Shown here: one piece after another, positions 54,501 through 61,611 of the stretch | Numbering within the stretch: position 1 is the first letter of the stretch | How the letters are laid out: each line of letters opens with the position of its first letter | Source: Parapedobacter tibetensis | GTDB taxonomy: Bacteria > Bacteroidota > Bacteroidia > Sphingobacteriales > Sphingobacteriaceae | DNA: 64,000 nucleotides | Assembly (NCBI RefSeq): GCF_024704835.1 | Contig: NZ_JAMXBE010000003.1 | Span: 186,001 to 250,000, forward strand | Reading direction: 5' to 3' | The notes under the pieces: model-generated | Seen by the model: the letters and a program-made list of their open reading frames with translations, nothing else | Told to the model about the DNA's origin: nothing | Databases searched by the model: none | Program-made: the position numbers and the translations under genes

Positions 54501-54984
54501 TGATCGTTACCGTCACGCCCTCCAATGGACTGCCGTATTCATCTGTGACGCGGCCGCTGATACGCTGCTGCTGTATTTCAATCGGAATTGGCGATGTGCT
54601 TTCGTGCTTATCGGCCGGCAATTCGGTAATCACAATCGTATTCTCGGTAATGTGATAGGTCAGCGAAACGGGCTTCAACAACGATGCTAGCACGTGGGTC
54701 AATGGCAAGCCGTTTGCACGGATGGAAACCGGGGTGGACGGATTCACAAAACGGTCGTTGTAAACCACCATGAGATTGGTTTGTTTTTCGATGGCTTCGA
54801 ACACCTTCCCAATGGGTTGGTTTTTCACGTCCAACGAAACCGTCTGCGAGCGGGATGCGGCGCTGAGGTGCAGGAAGCCTATTAAAAGCAGCAGTGAGGT
54901 CAGTTTCATGATTCTGAATAACTGGTTGATACCGCCAAGGGGTATCTTTTCTTTCCCAAATAGGGGAAAATCATAATTTATCAT
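51538..54984 (-). CDS. SusC-family TonB-dependent transporter with STN signalling domain
   Basis: 1,148 residues (a shorter start MKLTSLLLLIGFLHLSAASR at 54909 is possible). Order: signal peptide, STN domain (about 48-120: VSLDVKNQPIGKVFEAIEKQ, VNPSTPVSI), carboxypeptidase-D-like domain (RISGRVTDEYGSPLEGVTVT), TonB-plug (EEVVVVGYGVRRKESLTGAV, FLKDAAAAAIYGAQAAGGVI), 22-strand barrel. The STN domain contacts FecR, so binding of ligand can activate the upstream sigma factor. Downstream of FecR by 180 bp. Confidence 0.94.
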   Translation of the reverse strand: MINYDFPLFGKEKIPLGGINQLFRIMKLTSLLLLIGFLHLSAASRSQTVSLDVKNQPIGKVFEAIEKQTNLMVVYNDRFVNPSTPVSIRANGLPLTHVLASLLKPVSLTYHITENTIVITELPADKHESTSPIPIEIQQQRISGRVTDEYGSPLEGVTVTIKSTAAATTTDVNGYYRIIPSSKGDTLVFSMLGYNAVERPIGTNPTINITLTASVSDLEEVVVVGYGVRRKESLTGAVSTVDAQALENRPVSNLASALQGTTPGLTVTRSSGQPGNEGIRIQMRGATSANGNVNPLLIVDGVAAPIGTLQTLNVNDVDNISFLKDAAAAAIYGAQAAGGVILVTTKKGISGKTTFAYSNLFGADWMLNVPQRMSLLEEANFSNLSAGNAGGSPVYTDAEIQMIKDGVEYYVDPSDTNRYIYLNQQDFVSQTIRDVTAMQTHNLSASGGTEKLNFLFSFGTYSKNGAFRVGPDAYNRYNGRINIGANLSKHVSIDSRVAYTKQKVEMPSLAIPALLFQALRLRQRWPIFTPEGRLSGEGSFSANQSYAYLKEGGYNHENENNFDGVFTLRIKELVKGLQLRAIYGAQYNLANRDLFSRTVELWQRYYPVAYINQTNKFEVTRGTYNTNNLQFLADYAISLGSGHELSALAGYQFEDSRMSSVHTSSQNLASNDLPALGLGDDATKTNNQSINTYAYKSYFGRLNYSYQERYLLELTLRADESSRLAPGLRVKTFPSASAGWNIHKESWYGTSSLFSTVKLRASWGQLGSGLGNIIGNYDFMNMLSRNNNLVLGASEDRAMYFYQSVVPSSSLTWETVQTTNGGLDLGMFRDKLLLSADYYVKYNKNMLTPLQLPGTFGVGTPRTNNGELKSWGWELEANYRNTAGNGFRYSLGLNVSDNQNELMNYAGRKVIAAGIVGILEGYPLNSIWGYQTGGYLQSQEEVDNSAFFNANTGVGDIKYTDQNADDRINIGRGTVEDHGDLVYLGTDQPRYNFGVNAGFEWHRFDFSFFLQGIGKRTFYATVNTVNPQVTAPRQPLSIHLDHWSETNRDATFPRPFRGGQHNYVFSDKWMLNGQYIRLKNIQLGYSLPESLLQKVRISRVRVYFSGQDLLTITRLGIFDNLFNPEYLNNVEHQYPFSATASFGLNVTF

Positions 54985-55165
54985 TACGTTTGTGCGTTTA
55001 GATGGCGTTAATTAACTGGTTTTAATTCTCTTGGTTTAATACTGGTGCTGTCTGAACGATAGGGGAAGTGTTAGCCGCACTTCCCCTGTTCATTTTTCAA
55101 ACGTCATTGTTTTCCCATGTCTTCATGTCGTTAAGTGTTTAATTGTTTATTCCCCTAATTTTGAT

Positions 55166-56404
55166 TTAGTTTACGATCAATCTATTGCCCTCCAATCGGA
55201 TTTTAACAGCAGATACTTGCAGGATGTTGAGTAATCCCATCAACGATACATTACGGCTAACTTTTCCACTGAAAGTTTCCTTGGGAATGCCATGCTGATA
55301 AACCACTTCCACATCGTACCACCTCGATACTTGCCGCATGATTTCTTCCAACGGTGTCCGCTTGAAGTAGAACCGGCCATTTTTCCACGCAATATATTGG
55401 TCAGTGTCGACCGTTGTTATCTCAATGGTCGCTCCGCGATTGGTGGCTTGCTCACCGGGCTTAATCATGACAGGTGATTGGTGGTTGGTGGTTGATACTA
55501 CACGCACGCTACCCTCCACCAAGGTGGTTTTAACTTCCGATTCGTCCGGATAGGCAGCGACATTGAACTGGGTGCCGAGTACTTCGACGATTTGGCCGTT
55601 GCTCGTCACCTTGAACGGTATTTTCTGTGAACCTGTGAGCTTGTGAGTTCGTGAACCCGATTCATTCGTTAACTTCCTCACTTCACTAACCTCAAAATAA
55701 GCTTCCCCCTCCAACTCTACAACTCGTTCGTCTCCCGAAAATCGGGACGGGTATTTCAATGTGGAGGCGGAATTGAGCCATACCTTGGTACCATCGGGTA
55801 GTGTGATTTGATAAGTGCCGCCTTTAGGGGTTGTAAGCGTGAGTGAACGAGTGGACGGGTGAACTTGTTCACTAATCACAGAACTCCCGTCAAGATACGT
55901 AATTCCGTCGCCAATGACAATCCCCGCCTGCGCTTCACTCAAATCAATTGAGCGCCCATCGGGTAAGGTGAGTATGGCACGGTTGCCGCCGGGTTGAATA
56001 TCGGCAATGATGCGCTGACTGCCCTTTTCGGTTGCCGGTGCCAGCCGGGTCTGGTAGTAATAGCCTCCCGCCGACACGATAACAAGGATGGCGGCAGCCG
56101 CTACATAACGTCTCCAAGTAAACCTGTTTGTCTGGCGGATGCTGCGTTGGTTTCCAACGCTCACAGCTTGCTTGATATGCGCGCTCATCCGTTGGAGTCG
56201 AGCCTCCCCCTCGGGGGCGTCTACTAACCCGAGCAAGGCATCGAGGTCCTCTTTAAGCATGCCTTCGGTTTCGAGGCGTTCGAGCACAACTCGGTTTTCG
56301 GGCGCCTGCGCAGCCCATGCCGTGATACGGTGGTTTTCCTCATCAGTGGCGAGGCCCTGCAGACGGCGCAGGAGTAATTGCTCGATGTCGTATCCGGTAC
56401 TCAT
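55166..56404 (-). CDS. FecR-family anti-sigma factor
   Basis: 412 residues. N-terminal cytoplasmic sigma-binding part (RLQGLATDEENHRITAWAAQ), a membrane span at about 86-108 (YVAAAAILVIVSAGGYYYQ), FecR domain (TPKGGTYQITLPDGTKVWLN, YPSRFSGDERVVELEGEAYF, FNVAAYPDESEVKTTLVEGS), and a DUF4974 end (FYFKRTPLEEIMRQVSRWYD). It holds the sigma factor at the membrane until the STN-SusC signals. 63 bp after the sigma gene. Confidence 0.93.
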   Translation of the reverse strand: MSTGYDIEQLLLRRLQGLATDEENHRITAWAAQAPENRVVLERLETEGMLKEDLDALLGLVDAPEGEARLQRMSAHIKQAVSVGNQRSIRQTNRFTWRRYVAAAAILVIVSAGGYYYQTRLAPATEKGSQRIIADIQPGGNRAILTLPDGRSIDLSEAQAGIVIGDGITYLDGSSVISEQVHPSTRSLTLTTPKGGTYQITLPDGTKVWLNSASTLKYPSRFSGDERVVELEGEAYFEVSEVRKLTNESGSRTHKLTGSQKIPFKVTSNGQIVEVLGTQFNVAAYPDESEVKTTLVEGSVRVVSTTNHQSPVMIKPGEQATNRGATIEITTVDTDQYIAWKNGRFYFKRTPLEEIMRQVSRWYDVEVVYQHGIPKETFSGKVSRNVSLMGLLNILQVSAVKIRLEGNRLIVN

Positions 56405-56467
56405 TAATATGTTCTTTGATAGCTATTACGAAAATAGAACGGAAACCTTCCCGCAAATTTGATTTTT

Positions 56468-57067
56468 TTAAGTAGTGGCGTGTGCAGCGGGGTGGAGGCC
56501 GGCCAGTTGCAAAAAAGCGAGATATAGCAATAAGTCCCTGCCCTTGAACATGTGCTGCAACGTGGACAATGCTTTCGATCTTGCGATGAATACGGCATTG
56601 GCCGTCATGCCGAGCTGTGCAGAGATCTCATCGGTGCTAAGCCCCTCGATGAATGTGAGTTGGAATACCTGTTGTTGCGTAGGGGAGAGTTTCTTGACTT
56701 CCAGGTAGACCAGTTGCAGCGTTTCGGCGTGGATCATCCGGGCCAACAGATCGGCATCCGGCTGGCTGAGGTTTTCGTCAAGCTCCGCCGCGGATGTCTG
56801 AATGCGGCTGCCCGCCGCACGGAGGTTGTCAATGCAGGCGTTGCGCGTGGCCTGATAGAGGAAGGATTTGAGGTGGGCTTCGCTCTCGATACGATCGCGT
56901 GCGGTCCAGAGCTTGACATACGCATCTTGCACGACCTCTTCGGATACTTCGGCATCCTCAGTGATGCGGTACGCAAATAGTATCAGCGCCCGCGAATACC
57001 GGTCGAAATAGACGGACAGCGCCCGATCGTTATTAGCTTTAAACTGCTCAAAATGCCCTGATTCCAT
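56468..57067 (-). CDS. ECF sigma-70 factor
   Basis: Start at 57067 (MESGHFEQFKANNDRALSVY). 199 residues: sigma region 2 (YFDRYSRALILFAYRITED, VQDAYVKLWTARDRIES) and region 4 (LSPTQQQVFQLTFIEGLSTD, EISAQLGMTANAVFIARSKA). FecR, STN-SusC and SusD follow on the same strand, the standard cell-surface signalling order. The C-terminal tail (LLLYLAFLQLAGLHPAAHA) is hydrophobic, as seen in several Bacteroidota members. Confidence 0.93.
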   Translation of the reverse strand: MESGHFEQFKANNDRALSVYFDRYSRALILFAYRITEDAEVSEEVVQDAYVKLWTARDRIESEAHLKSFLYQATRNACIDNLRAAGSRIQTSAAELDENLSQPDADLLARMIHAETLQLVYLEVKKLSPTQQQVFQLTFIEGLSTDEISAQLGMTANAVFIARSKALSTLQHMFKGRDLLLYLAFLQLAGLHPAAHATT

Positions 57068-57284
57068 GGATAAAAGCAATATTACTGTTTTTTGGGAGGA
57101 TGGCAATAAAAAAATTCTGAAGATTATCATTTCAGGGTCCCTGGGCAACATAGGAAAGCACTTGGTAGAAAGGCTCGCGTCCGATCACTATGTCACAGTC
57201 ATCAGCAGTAACCAAGATAGAGGGGCTGCTATCGACGCAAATCTGGTGATCGGATTGGCAATTTTATATTCATCAAAAGGATAA
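57066..57284 (+). pseudogene. 5' fragment of an NmrA-like NAD(P)-binding protein
   Basis: The frame contains LKIIISGSLGNIGKHLVERL and HYVTVISSNQDRGAAIDA, the Rossmann start (GSLGNIG) of NmrA-type oxidoreductases, then switches to unrelated sequence and stops. About 45 of ~290 expected residues remain. It begins at the start codon of the divergent sigma gene, sharing two bases. Confidence 0.6.
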
Positions 57285-57517
57285 TGTTTGACAGCATGTA
57301 CTGTGGCCATAATTCAAAAATTTAGTCACCCTTTTTTGTAAACTATTTGTGAATTTTTTGAAGCTGTAAACTATTTGTAATCTTTTTCGGGGAAATTCAA
57401 CAGACAAGTCTGCTAAACTGTCAGGGTTGGTTTCCCTGGTTTTTGCCTCACCCGAGGGTTACAAAAAAAGGTTACAACGAATTTGGAAGAGCCGTCCGCC
57501 AAAATTCGACCTAACGA

Positions 57518-57552
57518 AAAAAGCCGCTTTCCTGTAAGAAAAACGGCTTTTT
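57518..57552. terminator. Bidirectional terminator next to the tRNA remnant
   Basis: AAAAAGCCG and CGGCTTTTT around a 17-base loop, T-tracts on both strands. In order: terminator, then tRNA 3' end, as expected downstream of a tRNA gene read on the minus strand. Confidence 0.75.
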
Positions 57553-57555
57553 GAG

Positions 57556-57617
57556 TGGTGGGAGCTACTGGGTTCGAACCAGTGACCCCCTGCTTGTAAG
57601 GCAGATGGCCTTGCTCC
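57556..57617 (-). other. 3' part of a tRNA-Val(UAC): attachment-site-like remnant
   Basis: The minus strand reads GGAGCAAGGCCATCTGCC, the anticodon loop CTTACAA (anticodon UAC), GGGGGTCACTGGTTCGAACC, CAGTAGCTCCCACCA. T arm, anticodon arm and an encoded CCA end are intact, but the 5' acceptor strand and the first half of the D arm are missing. Such 3' tRNA ends mark attachment sites of integrative elements. Not a working tRNA. Confidence 0.75.
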
Positions 57618-58036
57618 AAAATATGTTTATTTTCAGGGACTTATATCAGTTTTGTTTTTCTCTGTAACCTATTTGTAACCTTTTATCGGTTAAAAACAGC
57701 AACACAATTTCAAAAAACGCAATCCGCCGTGGGCATTGTCCTGATGCTTTGGGGTGGGACTGTACCCGAAGATAAGAAAGCTTTAGGAAATTAGGAACAC
57801 AAAACAACAATTTTATCCGTAAATGGAACATTTGGCTAATAACGGGAAACATCAGATAGTTCTGTGGTAAAATTAGCATTTGTTGTTGTTCTATTACAAG
57901 CATTTGCTGCCTGGCCGCTAGACACAAAGCCGTGTTCACTATTTTTTGGTGTTCACGATTCATGAACAAGACAAAAAAAATGAACTTTCAATTTTTGCAC
58001 TTTCGCCACGCGGAATTATAGCCATTGCGAAAGTAT

Positions 58037-59062
58037 TTAATTATCAAATTTTAGTATTCTGGATATATCATTTTCTATTTCAGAAAGATCAAGCCCTTCA
58101 ATGTTTGAAAGTAGGATTACTGCTTCATCATTCTTAGTTCGTCTACTGAAAAAGCTAGTGTAGCCTGGCAAATCACCCTCATGATACATGACATCCCAGA
58201 TTCCACCCCGCTCCCGTAAGAACCAACCATATCCGAATCTTTCTTTTACATGCTGTTTTTGCATGAGTTCAATTGATTTTTTTGATAAAAGTTCACCTGA
58301 GTGAAGCGCACGGTCTAATTTGAATAGATCATTTGTAGTAGCGTATAAGGAACCCGCTCCGTCAACTATTTTAAGGGAATATCCAATTTCAACCACTTCA
58401 ACTTGTTTGGTTGTTTTATATCCAATTGCTATATCATTTATTTGATGGAGTTCTCGAGCAACACCTGATGAATTCAATCGCGTCTGTTTACAAATTTGTT
58501 GCTCTATCAATGTTTCAAAATCTTTTCCTGATGAACGCTCAGCTATCTCTTTTAGAATGACATACCCTGTACTTGAGTATTCAAAATCCGAACCCGATTC
58601 GAAATTAAGTGTAGCTTGTTCTAGGTCAGACTCGTCGAATTCATGGTCTTCACTGATTAGTTCTTCAATTCCCGATGTATGTGTGAGCAATTGATGAATG
58701 GTTACTTTTGAAGCTTTAGAATTGTTCTCGATATTAAAATACTTTTTAAGAGAATCATCAAGTTTGATTTTTCCTTGTTCCATTAATTGTAGAATCAGAA
58801 CAGCAGTGATTGGCTTGGAGACGGAAGCAATCAGAAATTTTGTTGAGTCGCTAATTGGAATTTTATTTTCCACGTCAGCCATTCCAAAATCCTTGCGGTA
58901 AATTACTTTTCCTCTATTGGCAATTAATACACTACCTATAAAACCTCCATTTTCATAGGCTTGTTTCATAACATAATCAATTTTTTCTTCAGGTGTTTTT
59001 CCTGGATTACTGTTACAGCTGATAAAAAGAGCAATAAACATTAGATAGTAAATTCTGTTCAT
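58037..59062 (-). CDS. Serine hydrolase, class C beta-lactamase/DD-peptidase family
   Basis: 341 residues. Lipoprotein signal (YLMFIALFISCNSNP). Catalytic Ser80 and Lys83 in IASVSKPIT, then a Tyr162-Ser-Ser (EYSSTGYVIL, in place of the usual YxN), and late HEGDLPGYTSFF in the place of the KTG-like box. This is the beta-lactamase-related family; members are esterases, peptidases or unknown, and resistance is not implied. It lies within an AT-rich patch between the tRNA remnant and a group II intron remnant. Confidence 0.85.
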   Translation of the reverse strand: MNRIYYLMFIALFISCNSNPGKTPEEKIDYVMKQAYENGGFIGSVLIANRGKVIYRKDFGMADVENKIPISDSTKFLIASVSKPITAVLILQLMEQGKIKLDDSLKKYFNIENNSKASKVTIHQLLTHTSGIEELISEDHEFDESDLEQATLNFESGSDFEYSSTGYVILKEIAERSSGKDFETLIEQQICKQTRLNSSGVARELHQINDIAIGYKTTKQVEVVEIGYSLKIVDGAGSLYATTNDLFKLDRALHSGELLSKKSIELMQKQHVKERFGYGWFLRERGGIWDVMYHEGDLPGYTSFFSRRTKNDEAVILLSNIEGLDLSEIENDISRILKFDN

Positions 59063-59081
59063 TTTACTTGCATATTTTCGC

Positions 59082-59500
59082 TAATCGAATAGACGGCCGT
59101 GAACCATAAAGCCCACGGTGCGCCTCTCACACCACTGTACGTACGGGTCTCGTATACAGCGGTTCGTTAAGTAATATAGAAACTTTTTCGTAATACTCCT
59201 GCATTGATTCGTATCCCCTCTTTTTAAGCCTTTCCAAAGTTATGGTTGTGATCATTATTGGGCTTTGAACTATTGCCCATCCTCCCTTTTGTGATCTGCT
59301 CCACCAATACGCACGCTTTGGTGGTACACCCAGGCGGTTCAGGTTTTTCCTTCTCCGAATTGGCTTCTTCCAATCATGCCAAAGGCAATACCTTATCCGG
59401 TTTCTCAGCCAACTGTCGAGGTGCTTTAGCTTTTCTTTCATACTTGCCAATCGGAAGTAATTCAGCAAGCCCCTATGACCAATCCAACCTTCAAACGGAA
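59082..59500 (-). mobile_element. 3' remnant of a group II intron with end of its maturase
   Basis: The frame 59127-59543 carries the maturase end: GLLNYFRLASMKEKLKHLDS, WLRNRIRYCLWHDWKK, RRKNLNRLGVP, WAIVQSPIM. After its stop the RNA continues with the domain V-like AACCGCTGTATACGAGACCC and GTACGTACAGTGGTGTGAG, and ends near TCTATTCGATT (59084), like the usual 3' end of such introns. Reverse transcriptase and 5' RNA domains are missing, so it cannot move. Confidence 0.75.
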
Positions 59501-59546
59501 AAATATCGCTAAAGAAAAGTGGCATTTTATCGATAAAGTTCACACT

Positions 59547-60326
59547 TTATATCAAGGTTATGATTTTTTCCTTTACCAGTTTAGCTGCGTTGGGTATGTC
59601 ATATTCAATGCCCGACCTGATTAAAAAGCCCATATCCCCCATAAATTGAGGTGATTGCAACTTTTCATCCAGATTCATTTCAAATTCCCGGCGACTGATT
59701 TTATTTCCCTCTTCCTTCATATAAACCCGCCAGCCTTCAACTATTTTCTTAGGGTCGCAGTCAAGCTGGGTTAGAGCATACCAGAGATCGAACAGGTCCC
59801 TGCCTTTTTTGCGCTGGTACAAAGCCCTTAGTTTGGTACTTAAAAGTTCTTCAATGGTAAATGTGGTAATGGAACAAGATTGTGTATGCCAAGCGGAATC
59901 AAGTTTAAATGGCATAGAATGATGGCCAAATACCGTAAAGTGTTCCCTGGTATTCACCTCAATTTTGAGTTTCATTTTTTGTCCCGCCTCACTCGTCAGC
60001 CGGAAGATCATCGTATTGTTATGGGCTTTCTGTTTACGTAATGGGGTTCCCAAAAAGGCAAGGCAATCCCGTAATCTATCAATTACGGGACCAAAGGGTT
60101 CGGCAGAGATTTGAACAAGGTCTACGTCCTCAGAATATCTGGCGGACGGGCTGATATAAATCTTATGAAGAGCGGTTCCCCCACGGAAAGCCAGCTTTTT
60201 GCGTAGTTCCTGATCGGAGAAAATCGCGGCTAACGCCCGGCAAATGATTAAGTCCTGCTCAACCTGATAGTCGTCCTGCCAGGGAGCTTGTTGTCTCCAT
60301 TCGTTTATATATGCAATTGGTATCAA
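59547..60326 (-). CDS. abiEii: AbiEii-family nucleotidyltransferase toxin
   Basis: 259 residues. Nucleotidyltransferase signature FRGGTALHKIY (49-57) and YSEDVDLVQ (64-72), then FTIEELLSTKLRALYQRKKG and RDLFDLWYAL. AbiEii toxins act in the cytoplasm on RNA, and the AbiE pair is known for abortive phage defence and plasmid stability. Overlaps the antitoxin gene by four bases (ATGA). A group II intron remnant follows. Confidence 0.9.
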   Translation of the reverse strand: MIPIAYINEWRQQAPWQDDYQVEQDLIICRALAAIFSDQELRKKLAFRGGTALHKIYISPSARYSEDVDLVQISAEPFGPVIDRLRDCLAFLGTPLRKQKAHNNTMIFRLTSEAGQKMKLKIEVNTREHFTVFGHHSMPFKLDSAWHTQSCSITTFTIEELLSTKLRALYQRKKGRDLFDLWYALTQLDCDPKKIVEGWRVYMKEEGNKISRREFEMNLDEKLQSPQFMGDMGFLIRSGIEYDIPNAAKLVKEKIITLI

Positions 60327-61132
60327 AGGTCTGTTTCTATGTCTGTGTTAACAATTATTTTCCAAATGTTGCCAGTGACTTTGTTTTGGCTTTTTTCCAC
60401 TGGGTCCAAAAGTGCCGGGTAATACTTTCTGTTTTTTAGCCATTCTTTAAGCGGAGCAACTAGCTCGTCATTACCGAGGAATTCCAGCAAAAAACCCAAA
60501 CGTTGAACAGCCTTGGTGCTGTTGTAACGTTCTGCTAGCCCACTGATTTTTATGGCGTCCAACTCGTCTGCCAATTCCTCCAATACTGTGGCTACCTGAT
60601 TAATTCCCCCCGCGTGTCTAGGATAATAGCATAAATCCAATGCAGTAAGTTCCGGGGATGAAACTGCAATATAACCGGCATTTGTCTTTTGCTGGATTAA
60701 ATCGCTTTCCTGCCATTCTTTTTTATAGACGAAATCAATACGGGCGTATGATTTATCTATTGATGGTAAAAAAGGTGGATGTACAATGATTACGTATTTC
60801 TGCGGCTGTTGGTGAGCTGCTCCGTACCATGCCGCGGCATTTAATAGCCCAACATAATAGGGCCGCTTCAATCCCTTCATCATACCATCTATATAATAGG
60901 TAACAGGTGGAGCACCATTTTTGCGGTATTCAGGAGGCACTATTACATAAAAACCTTTCCTGATTAATGTTACCTTACGGCGTTCGGACAAGTTTGAAAC
61001 TTGCTTTTGGAAGGCATTATGGGTTAGTTCAAGCTTTTCCTTTATTTCGTTCGATGTAAATGAATATCGGCCTAAAGCAACTAAATTGTCAAGGTAACTT
61101 TCTAATCTTCCGTATTCTCTCGAAACATTCAT
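60323..61132 (-). CDS. abiEi: AbiEi-family antitoxin/repressor
   Basis: Start at 61132 (MNVSREYGRLESYLDNLVAL). 269 residues: N-terminal winged helix (SFTSNEIKEKLELTHNAFQK, GFYVIVPPEYRK), then the AbiEi antitoxin fold (RPYYVGLLNAAAWYGAAHQQ, PQKYVIIVHPPFLPSIDKSY, SPELTALDLCYYPRHAGGIN). In studied AbiE systems it neutralises AbiEii and represses the operon by binding inverted repeats. The perfect inverted repeat four bases upstream fits that role. Confidence 0.9.
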   Translation of the reverse strand: MNVSREYGRLESYLDNLVALGRYSFTSNEIKEKLELTHNAFQKQVSNLSERRKVTLIRKGFYVIVPPEYRKNGAPPVTYYIDGMMKGLKRPYYVGLLNAAAWYGAAHQQPQKYVIIVHPPFLPSIDKSYARIDFVYKKEWQESDLIQQKTNAGYIAVSSPELTALDLCYYPRHAGGINQVATVLEELADELDAIKISGLAERYNSTKAVQRLGFLLEFLGNDELVAPLKEWLKNRKYYPALLDPVEKSQNKVTGNIWKIIVNTDIETDL

Positions 61133-61135
61133 TAA

Positions 61136-61186
61136 GCAAATATACAAGATTTACGCCGAAATTAGGCGTAAATCTTGTATATTTGC
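61136..61186. promoter_or_regulatory. AbiEi operator: perfect 22-bp inverted repeat with promoter words
   Basis: Arms 61136-61157 and 61165-61186 are exact reverse complements, with a 7-base spacer GAAATTA. Each arm contains TATATTTG on its outward strand, which fits the Bacteroidota -7 box TAnnTTTG. On the minus strand this box ends five bases before the abiEi ATG, so the mRNA would be nearly leaderless. Autoregulation is expected. Confidence 0.8.
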
Positions 61187-61271
61187 CTAGGTATCGGTTT
61201 TCACACACGCAAAGGAACTGGTCAACGTATCTGAATCAATGAATCCGCAGTACATATACAACCAATTTCCC

Positions 61272-61478
61272 TTAGCGTCTTTTCTTTGCCTGAGCAATTC
61301 GTATTTGCTCCTGCTTTTTTAACTTTGGGATGTCCACGTCAACAAACTTTTGCCGATCATTTTTACTAATAAACTTGAAGAATGCTTCTCCAAGTTGATA
61401 GACCTTGATCTCATGCGTTTCGGGGAAGAAAAAACCACCTGCTGGCCGTGGTAATGTGCAAGCATGGTCCAAAAGCAC
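61272..61478 (-). CDS. Short ORF of uncertain status
   Basis: 68 codons; the end is lysine-rich (DVDIPKLKKQEQIRIAQAKK). The middle GEAFFKFISKNDRQKF looks protein-like, but the start (MLLDHACTLPRPAGG) overlaps the HipA remnant on the other strand. Possibly the tail of a lost gene. Confidence 0.25.
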   Translation of the reverse strand: MLLDHACTLPRPAGGFFFPETHEIKVYQLGEAFFKFISKNDRQKFVDVDIPKLKKQEQIRIAQAKKRR

Positions 61479-61611
61479 AGGCGCTTATTTCCGTCTGTCC
61501 GACAAAGAAATGAATATGATCATAGACGAAGTTCAGTCATCTGTTTTCCGTTGGCAAAAAATCGCTTTAGAAATTGGCATTCCCCGAAGTGAGCAGATAC
61601 TTAAGCACTAA
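61465..61611 (+). pseudogene. HipA C-terminal remnant
   Basis: The + frame reads AYFRLSDKEMNMIIDEVQSS, VFRWQKIALEIGIPRSEQIL and stops. This is the last ~45 residues of HipA-type kinase toxins (YFxLxDKEA..II.EV...V..W...A...GI). Kinase and binding regions are gone. The stop overlaps the end of the convergent pyruvyl-transferase-like gene. Confidence 0.6.

Larger units (their letters stand above)
57285..58036. other. Junction region with tRNA remnant, terminator and repeats; no gene
   Basis: Holds repeated words of the type GTAAACTATTTGTRA (57339, 57367), GGTTACAAAAAAAGGTTACA (57458) and GTAACCTATTTGTAACC (57664), the tRNA remnant, a terminator, and 370 AT-rich bases after 57665. A minus ORF of 107 codons there shows no coding character. 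The repeats look like integrase arm-binding sites. Confidence 0.5.

Noticed and set aside
57556..57617. Functional tRNA-Val gene
   Set aside because: The 5' acceptor strand and half of the D arm are missing.
57646..57969. Minus-strand ORF of 107 codons
   Set aside because: Composition is not protein-like, no family or signal, and it overlaps the AT-rich junction region.
58037..59062. Antibiotic-resistance beta-lactamase
   Set aside because: Only the broad class C-like hydrolase fold is supported; the YxN position reads YSS and the KTG-like box is absent.
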